DNA of 36,721 nucleotides, taken from assembly GCF_022414595.1 (NCBI RefSeq), contig NZ_JADWYO010000061.1, positions 1-36,721 on the forward strand. Direction: 5' to 3'. Numbering within the stretch: the first letter of the stretch is position 1; each line of letters starts with the position of its first letter. The translations under genes and the position numbers were made by a program. Source of the stretch: Streptomyces sp. MUM 203J. GTDB lineage: Bacteria; Actinomycetota; Actinomycetes; Streptomycetales; Streptomycetaceae. The notes below the pieces were generated by a model, which saw only the letters and a list, made by a program, of their open reading frames with translations, ran no database searches and had not been told where the DNA came from. Of this stretch, positions 8,140 through 15,536 are shown in pieces.

Positions 8140-8898
8140 TCAGCCGCGCTTTTCACCCAGCACGTGCAGCTGGGTGGCGACCGAGTGGAAGGCGGGCAGC
8201 TCGGCGGCGGCGGCCTCCAGCCTGAGCAGGGCGTCCAGGGCACCGGGCTCGGTGTCCACGAGGACTCCGGGGACCAGGTCGGAGAAGACCCGCACACCGT
8301 GCACCGGCCCGACCTCCAGTCCGGCGCCCGTGACGGCCTCGGTGAGCTGCTCGGCGGTGAAGCGGCGCGGCACGGGGTCACCGTCGCCCCAGCGCCCGGC
8401 CGGGTCGGTCAGGGTGCGGTGGGCCTCGGTGAAGTGCCCGGCCAGGGCCCGGGCCAGCACGGCCCCGCCGAGTCCGGCGGCGAGAAGGCTGAGGGCGCCG
8501 CCGGGGCGCAGCGCCTCGACCGCGTGCCGGACGCCCTCGGCTGGGTCGTCGACGTACTCCAGGACGCCGTGCAGGAGGACCGCGTCGTAGGCTCCGCGCT
8601 CGGCCACGTCGAAGAGGCCGTGGATGTCGCCCTGCACACCGCGGACCCGGTCGGCCACGCCCGCTTCGGCGGCGCGGCGCTCCAGGGCGAACAGGGCGTT
8701 GGGGCTGGGGTCGACGACGGTGACGCGATGGCCGAGGCGGGCGACAGGCACGGCGAAGTGGCCACTGCCGCCGCCGGTGTCGAGGACGTCGAGACTCTCT
8801 CGGCCGGTGGCCTTGACCCTGCGGTCGAGGGCCTCCTCCAGAACGTCCCACACCACGGCGGTACGAAGGGAGGCACGGGGGCGCTGCGGGTCCGACAC
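8140..8898 (-). CDS. Class I SAM-dependent methyltransferase
   Basis: 252-residue Rossmann-fold methyltransferase. Motif I LDVLDTGGGSGHFAVPVARLG (about residues 36-56), motif II VTVVDPSPNAL, a GDIHGL post-II acidic position, and the motif IV-like YDAVLLHGVLEYVDDP are visible. The pattern is closest to the SmtA/CmoM-like group, but the substrate cannot be told from sequence; the tRNA-modifying CmoM assignment should not be assumed. The start is GTG 8898 with GAGGAG about 9 nt upstream. The gene diverges from the ABC/YhgE operon across a 160-nt intergenic region. Downstream, a short weak hairpin (CCCCG-ATCATA-CGGGG near 8052-8067) may terminate it. Confidence 0.85.
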   Translation of the reverse strand: MSDPQRPRASLRTAVVWDVLEEALDRRVKATGRESLDVLDTGGGSGHFAVPVARLGHRVTVVDPSPNALFALERRAAEAGVADRVRGVQGDIHGLFDVAERGAYDAVLLHGVLEYVDDPAEGVRHAVEALRPGGALSLLAAGLGGAVLARALAGHFTEAHRTLTDPAGRWGDGDPVPRRFTAEQLTEAVTGAGLEVGPVHGVRVFSDLVPGVLVDTEPGALDALLRLEAAAAELPAFHSVATQLHVLGEKRG

Positions 8899-8989
8899 GG
8901 CAGTTGACTCCTCGGTGACGTACTACGGACGGGCCCCAGCCTATGGCCTCGGCGGCGGACCTCGGGCGTGGCGGGACTGACCTGCGGTT

Positions 8990-9018
8990 TTGCCATGATC
9001 CTCGACGACCTGTAGCTT
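8990..9018 (+). promoter_or_regulatory. Promoter of the ABC/YhgE/TetR operon
   Basis: TTGCCA (8990-8995), 17-bp spacer, TAGCTT (9013-9018). The -10 is entered by the left arm of the palindrome at 9017-9042, so a repressor bound there would occlude RNA polymerase. The predicted start is near 9025, inside the palindrome. Confidence 0.6.
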
Positions 9019-9042
9019 TTGAACTGACTGGTCAGTTCAAAA
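9017..9042. promoter_or_regulatory. TetR-type operator palindrome
   Basis: TTTTGAACTGAC and its exact reverse complement GTCAGTTCAAAA, separated by 2 bp, form a 12+12 bp palindrome overlapping the -10 and the predicted transcription start. Its size and AT-rich ends stand out in this GC-rich DNA. The inner part (TGACTGGTCA) is typical of TetR-family sites, and a TetR regulator is the third gene of the operon it precedes, so autoregulation is the simplest reading. Confidence 0.82.
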
Positions 9043-9058
9043 GGAGTGGGGGAGGTCC

Positions 9059-10333
9059 GTGGAGAGCCCGGACATAGACAGCCCGGACGGCCCGACCGGC
9101 AAGCGCGTCAAGGCCCCTGTGAGCCGCCTCGGCAAGCGCCTCGCCGCGAGAGCCGGCGGAGCGGCCGAGGCCGAGAAGACCGGCAAGGCCGAAGCAGCGG
9201 GCACGGCGGGCACGGCCGGTTCGAGCGCCGAGCAGGAGAACACGGGCTCCGTCGGGCCCGCTGCGAGCAGGACCAGCCCGGGCGCCTCCCCCCGGGAGCG
9301 CGCCGAGAAGCCGACGGCGGCAGTCGGCACACAGCCCGTGGACGCACAGCTCTCGACCGCGGCGGCCGAGGCTGCCGCCGAGGCCCCGGCGACAGCCGGC
9401 CCGCGGAAGACGGCCGGGGAAGAACCCGGCACCGGACGCGACGACGCTGCCGTCGGCCCGGGCCCCGGGCGGGCCCGGGGCGAAGCGTCCACGGGCGCGG
9501 GGGGCCGTCGGGGATCCGCAGCCGGGACGGCGGCGCCGAGCGGCCCGCGGAAGCGCGGCCGGCGGAAGGACGACCGGCCGAGCCCGGCCCAAGACGCCCC
9601 GCACGGGGCCGAGGGCATCAGAGTGCGGGGGCTCGGCGTCAAGGGACCCCGGGGGTGGGCGTTCCGCGGGGTGAGCGCGGACGTGGCGGCCGGCGCGCTG
9701 GTCGCACTGGCCGGAGCGTCCGGCAGCGGGCGGACCTGCCTGCTGCTCGCCCTCACCGGGCGCATGAAGATCAAGGAGGGGCACGCCGACGTCGCCGGGC
9801 TGCGGCTGCCCCGCAAGATGGCCGCCGTACGCCGGATCAGCGCGCTCGCGCACGTGCCGGGCGTCTCCGACCTCGACCCGGCGTTCACCGTCGCGGAGCA
9901 CCTGCTGGAGCGGGCCCTGCTGCGGCGCCGCTTCGACGGCTCGCCGCTCGGCCTGCTGCGCTCCCGCTCCGAGCGGGCCGCCGAGAACCGGCGCCGCATC
10001 GACGCCGCCCTGAAGCTGGCCGGACTGGACCCGACGACCCTGCCGAAGGACGACCGCACCGCCGTACGGGACCTGGACCGGCTGGAGGCCCTGCGGCTGT
10101 CCCTCGCGCTCGCGCTCATCGCCGAGCCCCGGATCCTCGCCGTGGACGACACGGACCTGAAGCTCGGCGAGGCCGACGAGACCGCCGTCTGGTCGACGCT
10201 GCGCGCCGTCGCGGACAGCGGTGTGACCGTGCTGGCCGTCTGCAACGAGGCCCCCGTGCAGGCCGATGTCGTCATCCGTACCGATGTGAAGGAGGGGGCG
10301 GTCCATGCGCTCGCCGAAACTGGCCGCGCTTGA
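9059..10333 (+). CDS. Degenerate ABC-type ATPase-like protein with long disordered N-terminus
   Basis: 424-residue protein. Residues 1 to about 185 are Ala/Gly/Glu/Lys/Pro-rich low-complexity sequence, predicted disordered. From about residue 190 there is an ABC ATPase fold (GIRVRGLGVKGPRGWAFRGVSADVAAG), but the nucleotide motifs are altered: Walker A is GASGSGRT with Arg225 instead of Lys; no LSGGQ signature is present (DLDRLEALRLSLALAL stands in its place); Walker B ends AVDDTD with Asp364 in the catalytic Glu position; and the H-loop position reads VCNEA with Asn396. ATP hydrolysis is therefore doubtful. GTG 9059 has GGAGG 4-5 nt upstream. It overlaps the YhgE/Pip gene by 29 nt, so the two products are probably partners. 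It could be a regulatory or scaffold pseudo-ATPase. Confidence 0.85.
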   Translation: MESPDIDSPDGPTGKRVKAPVSRLGKRLAARAGGAAEAEKTGKAEAAGTAGTAGSSAEQENTGSVGPAASRTSPGASPRERAEKPTAAVGTQPVDAQLSTAAAEAAAEAPATAGPRKTAGEEPGTGRDDAAVGPGPGRARGEASTGAGGRRGSAAGTAAPSGPRKRGRRKDDRPSPAQDAPHGAEGIRVRGLGVKGPRGWAFRGVSADVAAGALVALAGASGSGRTCLLLALTGRMKIKEGHADVAGLRLPRKMAAVRRISALAHVPGVSDLDPAFTVAEHLLERALLRRRFDGSPLGLLRSRSERAAENRRRIDAALKLAGLDPTTLPKDDRTAVRDLDRLEALRLSLALALIAEPRILAVDDTDLKLGEADETAVWSTLRAVADSGVTVLAVCNEAPVQADVVIRTDVKEGAVHALAETGRA

Positions 10334-12401
10334 GCTGAGGCGGTTCGGCCGCGGCAAGCTGCCGCGCGCCGCGCTCGTGGCGATCCTGCTGCTGCCGCTG
10401 CTGTACGGCGCGTTGTACCTGTGGTCCTTCTGGGACCCGTACGGCAGGCTCGACCGCATCCCGGTCGCGCTGGTCAACGAGGACAAGGGCGCCACCGCCG
10501 ACGGCAAGGAGGTCAACGCCGGCGACGACATCACCAAGGGCCTGCGGGAGAGCGCGGTCTTCGAGTGGCACGAGGTGAGCGACGCCGAGGCCCGCGAGGG
10601 CGTCGAGGACGGCACCTACTACCTGTCGCTCACGATGCCCGCCGACTTCAGCGAGCGCATCGCCTCCAGCTCCGGCGACGCCCCCGAGACCGGCGCCCTC
10701 GAGGTGCGGACGAACGACTCCAACAACTACATCGTCGGGCAGATCTCCCGCTCGGTGTTCTCCGAGGTGCGCACCGCGGCCTCGACCAAGTCGTCCCGCT
10801 CCTTCCTCGACAAGATCTTCATCTCCTTCTCCGACATCCACGACGCGACGGAGAAGGCCGCCAAGGGCGCCAACGACCTGAAGGACGGGGTGGGGGAGGC
10901 CAAGAAGGGCTCGGACAGCCTCGTCGACGGCGCGGGCAAGACCAAGAAGGGCAGCGGTGACCTGGCGAGCGGGCTGAAGCAGCTCGACTCCGGCGCGGCC
11001 AAGCTGGTCACCGGCAGCCGCGACGTGGCCAACGGCACGCAGCAGCTCGTCGACCGGGTCACCGGCCCGGCCGAGAAGGCCCGCCCGTACCTGCGGGACA
11101 ACGGCCAGAAGGTCGCGGACAGCGCGAAGCTGGTCGCGGACTTCTCCAAGGGTGCCCGGAACAACCTGGACCACATCGTCAAGGCCGCGCCCGGTTTCCG
11201 GACCGGAGCGCACAAGTCGGCGGAGAAGCTCACCGAACTGCACACGAAGCACTGCGTGGAGGGTGACGAGACGACTCGGTTCACGGCCGACGCGTGCGAG
11301 GGACTCAAGGACGCCAAGGTCGGCGCGGCGGACATCGCCGTCATCGCCGACGACATGGCGCAGCTCGCCGAGGACGGCGACGGCGACCTCAAGTCGCTGG
11401 ACGCCCAGCTCAAGGACGTCGAGCAGAAGGCCAAGGACCTCGCCGCCCGCGCCCCGACCCTGTCCCAGGACCTGGACTACGCCCTCGCCAAGATCAACGA
11501 GCTGAACACCGGCGCCCACAAGGTCGCCAAGGGCATGTCCGACCTGCACAAGGGCATCACCAAGAGCAAGAACGGCGCGATCAGCCTGGACTCCGCGGTC
11601 GGGAAGATCAAGAAGGGCGCCACCGACCTCAACGGCGGCCTGTTCAAGATCAAGGACGGCTCCACCGAGCTGGCCAGCGGCCTGGACAAGGGCGTGGAGC
11701 AGATCCCGGACTACGACAAGCAGGACCGGGAGCGCCGCACGGAGGTCATGGCCGACCCCGTCCAGCTGGCCTCGCAGTCCCTGCACAAGGCCGACAACTA
11801 CGGCACCGGTTTCGCCCCGTACTTCATCCCGTTGTCCCTCTGGGTGGGCGCGATGGTGGCGTACATGCTGATCCAGCCGATGAACAGGCGCGCACTCGCG
11901 GCGGGCGCCTCCGCCTGGCGGATCGCGCTCGCGGGCTGGCTGCCGGTCGCCGCGATCGGACTGCTCCAGGTGGCCGCGCTGATGTCGGTGCTGCACTGGG
12001 GGCTGGGCCTGGAGATGGTCCGGGCCGCCGGGACGGTGGGCTTCCTGGCTCTGGTGACCTGCTGCTTCGCCGCGATCATCCAGTGGCTGAACGCCCGCTT
12101 CGGCGCGGCCGGCCGGATCTTGGTGCTGGCGCTGCTGATGCTTCAGCTCACCTCGGCGGGCGGCACGTACCCCGTCCAGACGAGCCCGGGCTTCTTCAAC
12201 GCGATCCACCCGTACCTGCCGATGACGTACGTGGTCGAGGCGCTGCGCAAGCTGATCACGGGCGGCGACATCGCCCCGGTCTGGCAGGCCGTCGCGGTGC
12301 TGGCCGCGTTCACCGCGGGCGCGCTCGCGCTGACCGCCCTGTCGGCCCGCCGCAAGCAGGTGTGGACCTTCGACCGACTGCACCCGGAGCTGAGCCTGTA
12401 G
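10305..12401 (+). CDS. YhgE/Pip family membrane protein
   Basis: 698-residue protein of the YhgE/Pip (phage infection protein) family, related to ABC-2 type membrane components. One N-terminal membrane helix (about residues 24-46, ALVAILLLPLLYGALYLWSF) is followed by the family motif IPVALVNEDKGA. A long extracytoplasmic region (residues 60 to about 495) contains repeated DLxxGxxxLxxG units (for example SGDLASGLKQLDSGAAKL) likely to form helical or coiled-coil rods. Five or six helices follow in the C-terminal 200 residues, including YFIPLSLWVGAMVAYMLIQP. ATG 10305 has AAGGAGGGGG upstream inside the preceding gene. In firmicutes, members serve as phage receptors or secretion-linked proteins; in actinobacteria the role is unknown. 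Co-transcribed with an ABC-like protein and a TetR regulator. Confidence 0.9.
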   Translation: MRSPKLAALELRRFGRGKLPRAALVAILLLPLLYGALYLWSFWDPYGRLDRIPVALVNEDKGATADGKEVNAGDDITKGLRESAVFEWHEVSDAEAREGVEDGTYYLSLTMPADFSERIASSSGDAPETGALEVRTNDSNNYIVGQISRSVFSEVRTAASTKSSRSFLDKIFISFSDIHDATEKAAKGANDLKDGVGEAKKGSDSLVDGAGKTKKGSGDLASGLKQLDSGAAKLVTGSRDVANGTQQLVDRVTGPAEKARPYLRDNGQKVADSAKLVADFSKGARNNLDHIVKAAPGFRTGAHKSAEKLTELHTKHCVEGDETTRFTADACEGLKDAKVGAADIAVIADDMAQLAEDGDGDLKSLDAQLKDVEQKAKDLAARAPTLSQDLDYALAKINELNTGAHKVAKGMSDLHKGITKSKNGAISLDSAVGKIKKGATDLNGGLFKIKDGSTELASGLDKGVEQIPDYDKQDRERRTEVMADPVQLASQSLHKADNYGTGFAPYFIPLSLWVGAMVAYMLIQPMNRRALAAGASAWRIALAGWLPVAAIGLLQVAALMSVLHWGLGLEMVRAAGTVGFLALVTCCFAAIIQWLNARFGAAGRILVLALLMLQLTSAGGTYPVQTSPGFFNAIHPYLPMTYVVEALRKLITGGDIAPVWQAVAVLAAFTAGALALTALSARRKQVWTFDRLHPELSL

Positions 12402-12451
12402 GCCCCGGCCTTGGGCAGGAAGGAACCGGAACACCTGTGAGAATCGGGGCC

Positions 12452-13060
12452 ATGGACACGCACAGCACCCGACGGCAGGCCACCCGCACCAAGCTGTACG
12501 AGGCGGCCGTGACCCTCATCGCGGAGCAGGGCTTCTCGGCCACCACGGTGGACGAGATCGCGGAGCGTGCGGGGGTCGCCAAGGGGACGGTCTACTACAA
12601 CTTCAAGAGCAAGACCGAGCTGTTCGAGGAGCTGCTGCGGCACGGTGTCGGGCTGCTCACCGCCTCGCTGCGCTCCGCCGCCGACGAGACGGCGGAGCGC
12701 GGCGGGACCCGGGTCGAGGCCCTGGACGCGATGATCAGGGCGGGTCTGGTCTTCATCGACCGCTACCCGGCCTTCACCCAGCTGTACGTGGCGGAGCTGT
12801 GGCGCACCAACCGGGCCTGGCAGTCCACGCTCATGGTGGTGCGCCGAGAGGCGGTCGCGGTGGTCGAGACCGTGCTGCGGGAAGGTGTCGAGGGCGGTGA
12901 GCTGAGCGAGGAGATCGATGTCCCGCTGACCGCCGCCGCGCTCGTCGGCATGGTGCTCGTCGCGGCGCTCGACTGGCAGGCGTTCCAGCGGGAGCGGTCC
13001 CTGGACGACGTCCACTCCGCTCTGTCCCTGCTGCTGCACGGACGGGTGAGCGGGCACTGA
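12452..13060 (+). CDS. TetR/AcrR family transcriptional regulator
   Basis: 202-residue regulator. The N-terminal helix-turn-helix domain is clear: TRTKLYEAAVTLIAEQGFSATTVDEIAERAGVAKGTVYYNFKSKTELFEELL (shown here only as family landmarks: TTVDEIAERAGVAKGTVYYN). The C-terminal ligand-binding half is divergent and gives no hint of the inducer. An in-frame GTG at 12437, preceded by AGGAAGGA at longer spacing, is an alternative start adding MRIGA. It is the last gene of the operon, 50 nt after the YhgE/Pip stop, and most likely binds the palindrome at 9017-9042. It is followed by a strong hairpin. Confidence 0.92.
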   Translation: MDTHSTRRQATRTKLYEAAVTLIAEQGFSATTVDEIAERAGVAKGTVYYNFKSKTELFEELLRHGVGLLTASLRSAADETAERGGTRVEALDAMIRAGLVFIDRYPAFTQLYVAELWRTNRAWQSTLMVVRREAVAVVETVLREGVEGGELSEEIDVPLTAAALVGMVLVAALDWQAFQRERSLDDVHSALSLLLHGRVSGH

Positions 13061-13074
13061 GGCGCGGACGCACG

Positions 13075-13110
13075 CCGTGGGGCCCGCTGCGCGCGCAGCG
13101 GGCCCCACGG
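13075..13110 (+). terminator. Terminator of the ABC/YhgE/TetR operon
   Basis: Perfect 18-bp inverted repeat, the CCGTGGGGCCCGCTGCGC arm at 13075-13092 followed without spacer by its complement at 13093-13110. It begins 14 nt after the TetR stop. No T tract, as is common in Streptomyces. Confidence 0.85.
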
Positions 13111-13264
13111 TTCGTCCACCCCCGTTCCCCCCTCGTGGCCGGGTGCGCGGCGCCGGTTCCGCCGCCCCGTGTCGGCGGTGCCCGGGGCCGCGCCCTTGCC
13201 ACGGCCCCCACTCTTCCGTCCGGACGGGCCGGAGCCCATCCGTCCGCGTACTCAAACCGCCGAC

Positions 13265-13280
13265 TGAGTACGGATACTCA
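13265..13280. promoter_or_regulatory. MacR-type operator upstream of the DUF4126 gene
   Basis: TGAGTACGGATACTCA is an imperfect 7+2+7 palindrome. It matches, with one mismatch, the 16-bp MacR consensus TGAGTACnnGTACTCA that I recall from S. coelicolor work. A further half-site GTACTCA lies at 13248-13254. Relative to the predicted start of the downstream gene (near 13328) the site is centred at about -55, a position suited to an activator. The genes for MacR and MacS are in this same window at 32.6-34.5 kb. Confidence 0.7.
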
Positions 13281-13314
13281 GGTCCGGCCGGGACCGGGGC
13301 CCTTCGGGCGTGGC

Positions 13315-13320
13315 TACTAT
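13315..13320 (+). promoter_or_regulatory. -10 element of the DUF4126 gene
   Basis: TACTAT ends 8 nt before GTG 13329, so the mRNA would be leaderless or nearly so. The -35 region is weak, consistent with dependence on an activator bound at 13265-13280. Confidence 0.55.
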
Positions 13321-13328
13321 CGACGATC

Positions 13329-13958
13329 GTGTCCGTACTCCCTCTGGTCTTCACAAGCGGCTGGGCAAGCGGGATCAACGCCTACGCGGTGGTCCTGCTC
13401 CTCGGCATATTCGGCGCGACCGGCGTCGCGGACGACGTCCCGGAGGCGCTCCAGCGCCCGGACGTCCTGATCGCCGCCGGTGTCCTGTTCCTCATCGAGG
13501 CGGTGGCCGACAAGATCCCGTACGTCGACAGCGCCTGGGATTCCGTCCACACCGTGGTCCGGCCGCTCGCCGGCGCGGTGGTGGCCGCCCTCCTGGCCGG
13601 CCAGAACGGCTCGCTGCCGGAGCTGGCGGCGGGAGCGATCGGCGGTACGACCGCGCTGCTCAGTCATCTGGTGAAGGCCGGTACGCGCATGGCCGTCAAC
13701 ACCTCCCCCGAGCCGGTCAGCAACATCGCCATCAGCGTCGCGGAAGACCTCGGCGTCGCCGGACTGATCACCTTCGCGATCTTCAACCCGGTGGCCGCGG
13801 CGGTCATCGCGGGCACCCTGCTGGTTCTCGGCATCGTCACAGTGGTGTTCCTGGTCAGCCGGATCCGGCGGTTCCTGCGCCGAAGGGCCGAGCGGCGGGC
13901 GCAGAAACGCCTGGCCACGGCGGGTGGCGGGGCGCCCCCGCCGCCGACGGGCGGCTGA
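13329..13958 (+). CDS. DUF4126 multi-pass membrane protein
   Basis: 209-residue membrane protein of the DUF4126 family. It opens with SVLPLVFTSGWASGINAYAV and has about four hydrophobic segments (near residues 3-30, 48-62, 78-115 and 145-185), with the family feature DKIPYVDSAWDSVHTVVRPLAGA in the middle and a basic Arg-rich tail (RRFLRRRAERRAQKR). Function unknown. GTG 13329 is chosen because family homology begins there and a -10 hexamer sits just upstream; the much longer open frame from 13077 crosses a terminator and operator. The upstream MacR-like box suggests control by the envelope-related MacRS system. Confidence 0.87.
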   Translation: MSVLPLVFTSGWASGINAYAVVLLLGIFGATGVADDVPEALQRPDVLIAAGVLFLIEAVADKIPYVDSAWDSVHTVVRPLAGAVVAALLAGQNGSLPELAAGAIGGTTALLSHLVKAGTRMAVNTSPEPVSNIAISVAEDLGVAGLITFAIFNPVAAAVIAGTLLVLGIVTVVFLVSRIRRFLRRRAERRAQKRLATAGGGAPPPPTGG

Positions 13959-13969
13959 CACCCGCGCTA

Positions 13970-13975
13970 TAGAGT
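13970..13975 (+). promoter_or_regulatory. -10 element of the CrtI-like gene
   Basis: TAGAGT ends 6 nt before ATG 13982, predicting a leaderless mRNA. The element lies only 12 nt after the DUF4126 stop, so the gene may also be read through from upstream. No consensus -35 at proper spacing. Confidence 0.45.
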
Positions 13976-13981
13976 CCTGGC

Positions 13982-15484
13982 ATGGCACGGATTGCGGTGA
14001 TCGGCGCCGGGATGGGCGCCATGGCGGCTGCCGCCCGGCTGGCCGTGGCAGGCCACCGGGTGACGGTGTACGAGCGGGCGGGGACGCACGGCGGCTCGGT
14101 CGGCCGGTTCGAGCGGGACGGCTTCGCGTTCGACACCGGTCCGGGTCTGCTGCACCTTCCCGCCGTCTACCGCGATCTGTTCGTCAAGACCGGCAAGGAG
14201 CCGCTCGAGCGGTGTGTCGGGCTGACGCAGGTGGATCCGGCGAGCCGCCATGTGTTCGCGGACGGTACGGCGGTGTCCCTGCCGAACGCCTCGCGGGCCG
14301 GGGTGGTCTCGGCGCTGGACGAGGCGCTCGGAGCAGGCGCCGGGGAGCGGTGGGGGGCCTTCCTCAACCGGGCGCGGGAGGCCTGGGACCGGTCGCGCCG
14401 CCCTCTGCTGGAGGAGCCGCTCCCCGAGGACGTGTCGCCGTTCTCCCGGGACCCGTATCCCGCTCCGAGGACCGGGCTGCTGCGGCGTACGGCCGCGTCG
14501 CTCGCCCAGGTAGGGCGGCGCGAGCTGGGTGACGTGCGGCTGGCGGCGCTGCTGGACGGCTACGCGCTGGCGTACGGGCTGGATCCGGCCGCGGCTCCCC
14601 CCTCGGCCGCGGTGCTGCCGTACATGGAGCAGACCTTCGGCACCTGGTACGTGCGCGGAGGCCTGCGGGCGCTCGCGGACGCGGTGTACGAGCGGTGTCT
14701 GGCGCGCAGGGTGGAGTTCGTCTTCGGGGCGGACGTGACGCGGGTGGTGGAGAAGGACGGGCACGCCGCCGGGCTGGAGCTGGCGGGCGGACGGTGCGTC
14801 GAGGCGGACCAGGTGGTCGCCGGGGCGCCGGTGCCCGCGCTGTACCGGCACGGTGTGGTGGACCCGGACGGGCGGGAGGGCGGGGCGCCGCGCTTCGCGT
14901 CCGGGGTGCGGACCGGGCGTGTCGTGGTGTGCCTGGCGCTGCGCGGGGCGCGGGAGGCGGGAGCGGTGCACCGGACGGTGGTGCACTCCTCCGACCCGGA
15001 CGGCGAGTCGGCCGCTCTGGCGGGCGGCGGGCGGCTGTGCGCGCGGCCGACGGTGACGGTGCTGCGGCCGGACGACGAGGTGTCGCGGCCGGACGGGGAG
15101 CACGAGGCGGTGACCCTGACGGCGACGGTTCCGGCTTCGTGGGAGGAACCGTGGGACGCGGCGGAGGCTGCCGAGGCGTTCGCGGATCGCATGGTGGAGG
15201 CGGCGGGGGCGGCGGTGCCGGGGCTGCGGGAGCGGGTGCTGTGGCGGGCGGTGCGCACGCCGGCGGACACGTTCCGCGAGACCGGGATGTACGAGGTGCC
15301 CGCGCCGGCTCTGGCGGGTGCGGGCGGAGCGCTCCTGCCCGCGGGCAACGCCGCGCGGCTGCCGGGGCTGTACCTGGCGGGCGGCTGGGCGCACCCGGGA
15401 GGCGGGCTGGCGCACGCGGGGATGGCAGGGGCGCTGGTGGCGGGGCGGATCGTGGAGGGCGCGGGGTTCCGCGGCTCGCGGTAG
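13982..15484 (+). CDS. CrtI/phytoene-desaturase-like FAD-dependent oxidoreductase
   Basis: 500-residue flavoprotein of the amine oxidase/phytoene desaturase superfamily. It starts directly with the dinucleotide-binding fold RIAVIGAGMGAMAAAARLAVAGHRVTVYE (landmark GAGMGAMAAA, residues 8-17), continues with FDTGPGLLHLP, the mid-domain YMEQTFGTWYVRGGLRALADAV, and ends with the second FAD-contact motif GLYLAGGWAHPGGGLAHAGMAGALVAG. No carotenoid cluster is nearby, so the substrate cannot be assigned; membership in a carotenoid pathway is only one possibility, a general polyprenoid or lipid desaturase/isomerase another. Cytoplasmic or membrane-associated. Convergent with the next gene. Confidence 0.83.
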   Translation: MARIAVIGAGMGAMAAAARLAVAGHRVTVYERAGTHGGSVGRFERDGFAFDTGPGLLHLPAVYRDLFVKTGKEPLERCVGLTQVDPASRHVFADGTAVSLPNASRAGVVSALDEALGAGAGERWGAFLNRAREAWDRSRRPLLEEPLPEDVSPFSRDPYPAPRTGLLRRTAASLAQVGRRELGDVRLAALLDGYALAYGLDPAAAPPSAAVLPYMEQTFGTWYVRGGLRALADAVYERCLARRVEFVFGADVTRVVEKDGHAAGLELAGGRCVEADQVVAGAPVPALYRHGVVDPDGREGGAPRFASGVRTGRVVVCLALRGAREAGAVHRTVVHSSDPDGESAALAGGGRLCARPTVTVLRPDDEVSRPDGEHEAVTLTATVPASWEEPWDAAEAAEAFADRMVEAAGAAVPGLRERVLWRAVRTPADTFRETGMYEVPAPALAGAGGALLPAGNAARLPGLYLAGGWAHPGGGLAHAGMAGALVAGRIVEGAGFRGSR

Positions 15485-15492
15485 TCCCGGAC

Positions 15493-15512
15493 CGGGGTGC
15501 TGCCGCGCCCCG
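15493..15512. terminator. Hairpin between convergent genes
   Basis: CGGGGTGC-TGCC-GCGCCCCG (one G-U pair) forms an 8-bp stem with a 4-nt loop, starting 9 nt after the CrtI-like stop and 24 nt beyond the end of the opposing membrane-protein gene. Confidence 0.5.
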
Positions 15513-15536
15513 TCGGGCTCCCCGCCGGAGTACCTC

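Noticed and set aside
8037..8225. Plus-strand frame with Cys-rich start near the methyltransferase end
   Set aside because: It overlaps the methyltransferase 3' end antisense, lacks a ribosome site and has no similarity to known small proteins.
10272..12434. 720-codon minus-strand open frame opposite the YhgE/Pip gene
   Set aside because: The repetitive Val/Leu/Asp/Gly pattern mirrors the helical repeats of the real protein; no start signal or family match.
13982..15484. Considered a carotenoid biosynthesis cluster around the CrtI-like gene
   Set aside because: No crtB, crtE, crtY or other isoprenoid genes are adjacent; only the FAD-fold similarity remains.
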